From NCBI GenBank assembly GCA_041645325.1, contig JBAZQI010000029.1:1-11629 (forward strand): a stretch of DNA of 11,629 nt, read 5' to 3'. The notes under the pieces were generated by a model. That model was not told where the DNA came from. It searched no databases and saw nothing but the letters and a program-made list of their open reading frames with translations. The translations under genes were made by a program, and so were the position numbers. Positions 7,336-11,629 of this stretch are shown piece by piece; position 1 is the first letter of the stretch, and each line of letters begins with the position of its first letter. This DNA comes from JAFCCL01 sp041645325 (GTDB lineage: Archaea; Iainarchaeota; Iainarchaeia; Iainarchaeales; GCA-2688035).

Positions 7336-8172
7336 TTACTTTCCGCCCCTTTCCAAATGTTCGGTTATTTCTTTTTTGATTTTTTCTATTATTTCCCTGT
7401 AAGTGTACTGTGCAAGCCCGAGCTGTTTGAGTTTATCCTGTGTTTCTTCTACTACCTGGGAATCGTCTTTTGCGTCTTTTGATGCAACTTCAATCCCGAA
7501 AGAGGGCAGAATATCCTTTGCAATATCGAATCTTGATTTTAATCCCGGAACGGCAATTGGTATTATTTCACCGCTTATTCTTTTTTCGATTACTTTTTGA
7601 ATTATTTCAGATACATGGCCAATCCAGGTTGGCTGGAATTTCCAGGCCCTGTCATAAACCGCGGGGGTTTTGTCAGTAATGTTTTTCAACAGCCTATTGA
7701 ACGGCCTGTCGTTGGCAGTGTTCGGGCTGAATCCAAGAATTAACGACGGCCTCAAAATAATGAAGCCAGCTTTTGCATTTTTTACGAATTCTTCTCCAGC
7801 CCTTTTTGTTTTTCCATAGACTGTATTAGGCCTTATTGCGGCAAATGAGGAAATGTAGATTACTTTTGCATTTGCCCTGTTTGCGGCTTTGACAACGTTG
7901 CTTGTTCCATCTGCGTTGATTTTTTTCGCAAGAGCCGGGTTTGCTTCACACCACGCAACCGAAGGGTTTGCTGCGACATGAACAATTATCGTTGGTTTTG
8001 TTCTTTCAACGATTTCAATGGCCTCCGTGGCATTTGTAATGTCCAATTTAAGAAGTTCCGGAAAAAGCCTGTTTTCAAAATACGTGCCGGCAACATCAAA
8101 ACTCTTTTTCAAGTCCGCATAAAGGCGGGCGCCGACATAACCGTCTGCCCCGACAATCAAAACCCGCTCCAT
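7336..8172 (-). CDS. NAD(P)-dependent sugar epimerase/reductase, RmlD-like SDR
   Basis: This is an extended short-chain dehydrogenase/reductase resembling dTDP-4-dehydrorhamnose reductase (RmlD), so probably a soluble enzyme acting on a nucleotide sugar. With ATG 8172 it is 278 aa, near the family length. Residues seen: the nucleotide-binding GADGYVG at 8-14; LDIT at 43-46; VHVAANPSVAWCE at 65-77, the RmlD-type equivalent of the AATxVDxCE region; Ser108/Ser109; and the catalytic pair Tyr119/Lys123 in YGKTK. The open frame extends to GTG 8181, but AGGTG lies 6 bases before ATG 8172, which I prefer. It starts 9 bases after the HD gene, so the two are probably cotranscribed. The substrate cannot be told: no other rhamnose genes are visible, and methionine adenosyltransferase beta-type or other RmlD relatives remain possible. 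The gene looks lower in GC than its neighbours. Confidence 0.85.
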   Translation of the reverse strand: MERVLIVGADGYVGARLYADLKKSFDVAGTYFENRLFPELLKLDITNATEAIEIVERTKPTIIVHVAANPSVAWCEANPALAKKINADGTSNVVKAANRANAKVIYISSFAAIRPNTVYGKTKRAGEEFVKNAKAGFIILRPSLILGFSPNTANDRPFNRLLKNITDKTPAVYDRAWKFQPTWIGHVSEIIQKVIEKRISGEIIPIAVPGLKSRFDIAKDILPSFGIEVASKDAKDDSQVVEETQDKLKQLGLAQYTYREIIEKIKKEITEHLERGGK

Positions 8173-8181
8173 AAGCAACAC

Positions 8182-8769
8182 CTACTTGCTCCTTTCCCTC
8201 ATCAAAAGCCCAAAAACTTTCCTCAATTCCAGGTTCTCAATCCTTGCATTGGCATAATCAAAAAACTCCTGCAGGCTCACCTTGAAATTTCCCGCCTTTT
8301 CATATTCAACAGCCTGAAAGATTGCCTCAAGCCGGTCAAGTTCGTACACAAGCTTAGCCTCTTTTGTTTCCCTCGCCTCATACTCTTCCCACAAAGCCTT
8401 CACTTCGCGCGCAACATCCAAAGGCAGCAATTCCATTTCCCGCTTCAATGCGCTTTCCTCAAGTAGTTTTTTCTCATTGTTTGAAACCTTTTGCATTTCC
8501 TCTTTCACGCGCACGGCAATGTCCCCGCAGATTGCTTCCGGCAAATCATGGACAATGGCAAGCTTCAAAGCCCTGCCTGCATCAAGCTTTTGCCTTTCCG
8601 CAAAAACAAGGGACATCAGCGCAAGGCGAAAAGAATGGTCGGCAACACTTTCACAATCCCTGACACCCCTGTCAAGCCATCCCCTGCGCTTCTCAAGCTT
8701 AAGCTTTCCCGCAAGATGGAAAAAACAGGCAAGGTTTTCCAATTCGCTTTCCCGCACCATGCAATACAT
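8182..8769 (-). CDS. HD-domain phosphohydrolase, YfbR/HDDC2-like
   Basis: This is a 195-aa metal-dependent HD-domain hydrolase of the family that includes the bacterial 5'-deoxynucleotidase YfbR and eukaryotic HDDC2, which remove phosphate from deoxynucleoside monophosphates. The metal ligands are visible in the family order: His45 in ESVADHSFRLA, His74-Asp75 in AIVHDLPEA with Glu78, Asp83 in GDI, and Asp145 in ELDRLEA. The family-typical opening FFHLAGKLK followed by RRGWLDRGV is also present. The start is ATG 8769 or ATG 8760; the ribosome binding site is weak (AAGG). It lies 36 bases after the PspC gene, in a T-rich gap. Nucleotide salvage or house-cleaning is the likely role, but the substrate is inferred from the family only. 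Confidence 0.85.
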   Translation of the reverse strand: MYCMVRESELENLACFFHLAGKLKLEKRRGWLDRGVRDCESVADHSFRLALMSLVFAERQKLDAGRALKLAIVHDLPEAICGDIAVRVKEEMQKVSNNEKKLLEESALKREMELLPLDVAREVKALWEEYEARETKEAKLVYELDRLEAIFQAVEYEKAGNFKVSLQEFFDYANARIENLELRKVFGLLMRERSK

Positions 8770-8805
8770 GCCTTGATAAAAGAAAATAAAAGCAAATGTC
8801 CTGCT
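8770..8805 (-). terminator. T-rich gap after the PspC gene
   Basis: On the minus strand the 36-base gap between the PspC stop and the HD start contains GCTTTTTATTTTCTTTTA. Runs of T like this can end transcription in archaea without a hairpin. The same stretch could instead be a weak TATA element for the HD gene; the sequence does not decide. Confidence 0.35.
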
Positions 8806-9642
8806 TCAATTCCACTTGTCGTTCGGGTTCCTTGGAATGATTATCCAGGCAATTACATAGAGGACTATTCCCGCGCCCCACAAGAGCGCGCCAACAACCC
8901 AAATAAGCCTTATCAGCACGGGGTCAACATTCAGGTACTCGCCTATGCCGCCGCACACTCCCCCAAGAACCTTGTCCCGGCCAGACCTGTAAAGCCTTTT
9001 TATGCTTCCCTTTCCCTGCCTTGAAGCCATTGCAATATCATCCTCCTTTTTCCTTCCATGCCTTGGCGAAAGCGCAAGGACAAGATAGCCGAGCGCTGCA
9101 AACAAAACAAAAATCCAGAAAAGCATGTCAAGCGCATAAATTGCGGTATCCCTCACAAAAGGGGCGCTGCAGCCAATGCCTGACACCAAAATGACACTGG
9201 CAATAATCCAAATCACCACGACAAGCTTTGCCGAAGAAACAAGCGGCCACACAAGCCTGTAAGTCCCGCGATTAATCCTGCCGAGATAATTGGCATAGCC
9301 AAAAAGCAAAAACAGCAGGAAAAACACGCCGAGGTTTGACGCCAAAAAGTAGCGCGCACCCAGCAAAAAACCAATGTTTGTCGCAAAAGCAAAAAAACCA
9401 AGGAACCACAGGAAAATAATGAACAAAACAATGCCAAAAATGCTTGTAATCAAAGGGCCGAGAAAACCAAATGTGGAATGCCAGCTCCTTGCAATGCGCT
9501 TCTCCCCAACCTCGACATCGCGCTCCAAATGCTCGCTAATCTTTTCAACCTCTTCGCCAAAGTCCTCTGCCCTTTTCTCAAGCGAAGGCTTTTTCTCCAG
9601 GCGCCTTTTCACGCCCTTCTTTGCCCCCTTTTTTCCGGCCAT
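8806..9642 (-). CDS. Membrane protein with C-terminal PspC domain
   Basis: This is a 278-aa protein from ATG 9642; a TTG at 9663 would add 7 residues but has no support. Residues 1-54 are highly charged and Lys/Glu-rich (GKKGAKKGVKRR, then a likely helical stretch), so probably cytoplasmic. Four hydrophobic segments follow at about 60-86, 99-120, 138-157 and 168-191. After a charged linker comes a PspC domain (about 214-272): KRLYRSGRDKVLGGVCGGIGEYL and a final membrane segment ending in WIIIPRNP. PspC in bacteria is a membrane partner in the phage-shock envelope-stress response. No PspA or PspB is visible here, so envelope-stress sensing is only a family-based guess. The four-helix N-terminal part is not one I recognise. 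A TATA-like element suggests its own promoter. Confidence 0.85.
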   Translation of the reverse strand: MAGKKGAKKGVKRRLEKKPSLEKRAEDFGEEVEKISEHLERDVEVGEKRIARSWHSTFGFLGPLITSIFGIVLFIIFLWFLGFFAFATNIGFLLGARYFLASNLGVFFLLFLLFGYANYLGRINRGTYRLVWPLVSSAKLVVVIWIIASVILVSGIGCSAPFVRDTAIYALDMLFWIFVLFAALGYLVLALSPRHGRKKEDDIAMASRQGKGSIKRLYRSGRDKVLGGVCGGIGEYLNVDPVLIRLIWVVGALLWGAGIVLYVIAWIIIPRNPNDKWN

Positions 9643-9668
9643 ACTGCCAATTAGAATGCGCAAACCCC

Positions 9669-9677
9669 TATTTTATT
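9669..9677 (-). promoter_or_regulatory. TATA-like element of the PspC gene, possibly leaderless
   Basis: The minus-strand sequence AATAAAATA ends 26 bases before ATG 9642, the distance expected between a TATA box and the transcript start in archaea. No Shine-Dalgarno sequence precedes this ATG. Both points fit a leaderless or nearly leaderless mRNA. Inference from sequence only. Confidence 0.5.
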
Positions 9678-9686
9678 GTATCGGCA

Positions 9687-9716
9687 AAGCCTTTTTTCCC
9701 GCAGGAAAAAAGCCTT
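9687..9716. repeat. Hairpin C of the AAGCCTTTT family
   Basis: Arms 9687-9699 and 9704-9716 pair in 12 of 13 positions around a CGCA loop (plus strand; inner stem TTTTTTCC/GGAAAAAA). It lies just upstream of the TATA-like element of the PspC gene. It resembles two other hairpins in the same spacer, at 9795-9823 and 9843-9867. Confidence 0.65.
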
Positions 9717-9733
9717 GGGAAAACCAAAACATA

Positions 9734-9751
9734 GAAAAGCAACAGCTTTTC
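9734..9751. repeat. Short hairpin GAAAAGC/GCTTTTC
   Basis: A perfect 7-bp stem with a 4-base loop (AACA on the plus strand) in the spacer between the U32 and PspC genes. On the minus (transcribed) strand the stem is followed by CTATGTTTTGG, a weak T-rich tail, so it may help end the U32 transcript. Confidence 0.5.
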
Positions 9752-9758
9752 GTGCCTC

Positions 9759-9774
9759 GTGCCCTGCAGGGCAC
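9759..9774. repeat. 16-bp perfect palindrome
   Basis: GTGCCCTGCAGGGCAC is exactly self-complementary. It lies about 85 bases upstream of the TATA-like element of the PspC gene, between two hairpins, and is GC-rich in an otherwise AT-rich spacer. AGCAAC (9738-9743) and GTTGCT (9778-9783) form a further pair of arms around it. It could be an operator for a dimeric regulator or part of a structured RNA end; neither is shown. Confidence 0.6.
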
Positions 9775-9794
9775 TCGGTTGCTGATGCAATTTT

Positions 9795-9823
9795 AAGCCT
9801 TTTTTTTCTTCGGAAAAAGTCTT
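9795..9823. repeat. Hairpin B of the AAGCCTTTT family, TTCG loop
   Basis: On the plus strand a C-TTCG-G tetraloop closes a 5-bp T/A stem. AAG.C and GTCTT arms lie outside with one mismatch and three extra T residues. The layout (AAGCC, T-run, loop, A-run, G-pyrimidine-CTT) is the same as in the hairpin at 9687-9716. Confidence 0.5.
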
Positions 9824-9842
9824 GTGAAAGAAAGCGTTTTTC

Positions 9843-9867
9843 GCAAGCCTTTTGGGAAAAGGCTTGC
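9843..9867 (-). terminator. Hairpin A: perfect 11-bp stem 2 bases after the U32 stop
   Basis: GCAAGCCTTTT and AAAAGGCTTGC pair perfectly around a 3-base loop, beginning 2 bases past the TAG of the U32 gene. Downstream on the minus strand the sequence is T-rich but interrupted (CGCTTTCTTTC, then GACTTTTTCC). It is best read as a 3'-end structure that protects the U32 mRNA or helps end it. It is also the cleanest member of a three-copy hairpin family in this spacer. Confidence 0.6.
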
Positions 9868-9869
9868 CG

Positions 9870-11629
9870 CTAATACACTTCCTGGTCATAATGACCGCGA
9901 GTGAATTTTGAAAACTTTTTCTTCGGCCTTTTCCCAAGCCGCTTTTCCCCAAGGTATTGCAATGCCTGCAACGCCTCTTCGCGCGTTGCGGCAGTGAAGT
10001 CAAGCGCCACTTTTTCAAAGCCGGCAAACCGCTCAAGCTCAAACAGCATGTCAACAGGAACGGGGTTGAAAACCCTGAAAATGCCTTTTTCGTCAAAACG
10101 CGTAGTGTAACTGAAGCCCTTCCTGTCACCCAAAATTCCTTCCCTGCAAAGCCCTGCCCTTGCATAAGCCCTTGAAGTCATCAATGCGGGATAAAAAAAC
10201 ACAAGCGGAACAAGCTTTTCGGCAAAATCCATTTCCTGGAGTTGTAGCAGCGAGCACTCAACAGAGGGAACAACGGCCTCGGCGCCCAAATCAAGCAGCA
10301 GCTTCATGGCAAGGGAATTGAACACATTCAGCTCCCTGCCAACCCAAAACCTTGCCTTGCCCTTGATTGCCGCCTGCAGCGCGCCCAGGTTCGAGCAAAC
10401 AACCTTTTTGCCCTGTCCCACGAATTTTTTTTCAAAAGCCAAAAGCTCGAAATCAGATTGAATGCCTGCGGACTTTACAAAAACATCCTTTGCAGGGCAT
10501 TTTGCCCCCAGTTCCATTATTTCCTTTTCCGGCACAGAGTCATAACACACAATTGCATCGGCGGCACCGGCTGCCTTCTCAATCAAATCAGCCCTGTCCA
10601 CAAACACAACAACCTGCTGTTTTTTTGCCAAGCCATTGCCAAGCCCTGCAGCAGGCATTTTTGCCAAGCCGTTGCCCTGCACTGCAGCAGCGGAAAGCAT
10701 TCCATTCATTTTCTCCAAAAACGCCTTTTCGTCAACCTGCTTCCTGTGCCCGGAAAAAAGTAGTTCCCTCATGCCCCTCATTATCGCGTTCTTGAATTTT
10801 TTCAGCTCGCTCAAGGGCAAAAACGGCTTTCCCGAAATCTCACAGCCGAATTTTCCCGGCGAAAAAAAATCATCGGACTTGAACAGCTTTCCCTCAATCA
10901 GCTTTGCCCCAGTCTCCAATTTTTTGGATTCAACAGGCACAAAATCCGAAACAATCTCGGCCTTCCTGCCGGAAAAAGAGGCAATTGCCTTCAAAGGCTT
11001 CCCGCTGCAGGCAACCACCTGCAGATTGTAGAGCACAGCGCTGCTGCCCTCTCTTGCCTTGATTGAAGCATAAGCAGAATCCTTCAGCCTGCTGCTTGAA
11101 GTGGAAAAAAGCAGCTGTCCCTTTTCCAAAAAAGGCTTTTTTCCGGTTTCAACCTCAACAACCTGCCCCTTGAACGCCTTCCTGAGCTCCTTGTTTCCCT
11201 TGAATATTTTCACTGCGCTGAACTGCTCAACCTTGTCGCCCCTGACATCGGAAAGCCTGTCCCACTGCAAAAGGTTTCTGTGAAGCGAAAGCACAACCCT
11301 GTTCCCCTTAAAGCCAAGCACAGTGGCTGCTTCCACGCCCTTTCTTGCCGACGCTTCCGGAAAAACAAGTTCTTTTTCCCCGAAAAAATAGCCTGTTGAA
11401 TGCTCCCTCATGAACGCAATCTTCATCAAATCAATGTCTTCTTCCGAAAGCCGCACGCTTTTGTCAAAACAGCGGTCAATGGCAAGCCTGTAAGCCCTTG
11501 CAACAGCCGCAACATACTCAACGCCCTTGAGCCTTCCCTCAACCTTGAATGAATTGATGCCGGCCTCAATAAGCTCCCTCATTCTCCCGATTGCCATCAG
11601 GTCCTTCATTGAGAGAATGAATCCCTTCT
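9870..11629 (-). CDS. Peptidase U32 family protein, RlhA-like long form; 5' end cut by window edge
   Basis: The frame is open to the right edge: in-frame codons before ATG 11609 read KGFILS, which joins MKDL in the family-typical S-KDL segment, so ATG 11609 is internal. Numbering from that ATG gives 579 aa. Seen are the U32 signature region GINSFKVEGRLKGVEYVA (17-34), a GYFFGE segment (73-78), and a beta-rich middle like the U32 collagenase-like domain (DUF3656) ending at PLSELKKFKNAIMRGMREL (265-283). A low-complexity linker follows (305-331), then a second U32-like domain with SNLGALQAA (406-414), NVFNSLAMKLL (428-438) and ALMTSRAY (475-482), and the family-type ending FTRGHYDQEV. Characterised long U32 proteins such as E. 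coli RlhA hydroxylate 23S rRNA and TrhP acts on tRNA, so an RNA-modifying role is more likely than proteolysis. The catalytic and iron-sulfur cysteines would lie in the missing N-terminal part. Confidence 0.88.
   Translation of the reverse strand, partial: KGFILSMKDLMAIGRMRELIEAGINSFKVEGRLKGVEYVAAVARAYRLAIDRCFDKSVRLSEEDIDLMKIAFMREHSTGYFFGEKELVFPEASARKGVEAATVLGFKGNRVVLSLHRNLLQWDRLSDVRGDKVEQFSAVKIFKGNKELRKAFKGQVVEVETGKKPFLEKGQLLFSTSSSRLKDSAYASIKAREGSSAVLYNLQVVACSGKPLKAIASFSGRKAEIVSDFVPVESKKLETGAKLIEGKLFKSDDFFSPGKFGCEISGKPFLPLSELKKFKNAIMRGMRELLFSGHRKQVDEKAFLEKMNGMLSAAAVQGNGLAKMPAAGLGNGLAKKQQVVVFVDRADLIEKAAGAADAIVCYDSVPEKEIMELGAKCPAKDVFVKSAGIQSDFELLAFEKKFVGQGKKVVCSNLGALQAAIKGKARFWVGRELNVFNSLAMKLLLDLGAEAVVPSVECSLLQLQEMDFAEKLVPLVFFYPALMTSRAYARAGLCREGILGDRKGFSYTTRFDEKGIFRVFNPVPVDMLFELERFAGFEKVALDFTAATREEALQALQYLGEKRLGKRPKKKFSKFTRGHYDQEVY
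10617..10688 (-). repeat. 36-bp tandem duplication in the U32 linker
   Basis: Two adjacent 36-bp units encode AAVQGNGLAKMP and AAGLGNGLAKKQ. The core TTTTTGCCAAGCC appears exactly at 10622-10634 and 10658-10670 on the plus strand. The unit is in frame and lies in the linker between the two U32 domains, so it lengthens the linker without touching either domain. Confidence 0.75.

Noticed and set aside
9668..10165. Minus-strand open frame of 165 codons overlapping the end of the U32 gene
   Set aside because: Its first half is another reading frame of the conserved U32 C-terminus and its second half is the hairpin-rich spacer. The translation shows no domain.
1..11629. CRISPR array, insertion sequence or defence system
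   Set aside because: No regularly spaced repeats, transposase, nuclease or toxin-antitoxin genes are visible. The gene content is polymerase plus housekeeping-type enzymes and one membrane protein.

Overview
The window is archaeal. The evidence is a split RNA polymerase operon in the order rpoH, rpoB'', rpoB', rpoA', rpoA'', with archaeal subunit boundaries and the archaeal-type small subunit H (Rpo5). The rpoB split into B'' and B' is typical of many euryarchaeal-grade lineages. Several catalytic-element residues in A' and A'' depart from the consensus I remember for Euryarchaeota, and the intergenic spaces are small. An early-branching or DPANN-type archaeon (for example a Diapherotrites/Micrarchaeota-like genome) would fit, but I cannot assign a lineage from sequence alone. 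GC is about 45-50% by eye. Every gene I can support lies on the minus strand, so transcription runs from the right edge to the left edge.

Right part (about 7336-11629), in transcription order. A peptidase-U32-family protein is cut by the right edge and is most like the long RlhA-type U32 proteins that hydroxylate RNA. After a hairpin-rich spacer of 206 bases comes a membrane protein with a C-terminal PspC domain. Next are an HD-domain phosphohydrolase of the YfbR/HDDC2 type and a short-chain NAD(P)-dependent sugar reductase/epimerase of the RmlD type. The last two are separated by only 9 bases and are probably cotranscribed. The reductase gene looks more AT-rich than its neighbours.

Centre (7044-7335): the 292-base spacer before the polymerase operon holds an AT-rich block with TATA-like sequences. 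It also holds three segments that can pair in two mutually exclusive ways: a strong local hairpin, or a 10-bp long-range inverted repeat.

Left part (1-7043): the polymerase operon is tightly packed. rpoH and rpoB'' abut (TGA immediately followed by ATG), rpoB'' and rpoB' overlap or nearly so, a 51-base spacer precedes rpoA', and 11 bases separate rpoA' from rpoA''. Together these genes encode the two largest polymerase subunits (as four polypeptides) plus subunit H. rpoA'' runs off the left edge. rpoH has no ATG start and must use TTG.

I found no CRISPR array, tRNA, rRNA, insertion sequence or defence locus, and nothing I would call a new multigene system. The points most worth a second look are the unusual bridge-helix and trigger-loop residues in the polymerase, the repeated hairpin family at 9687-9867, and the alternative-pairing region upstream of rpoH.
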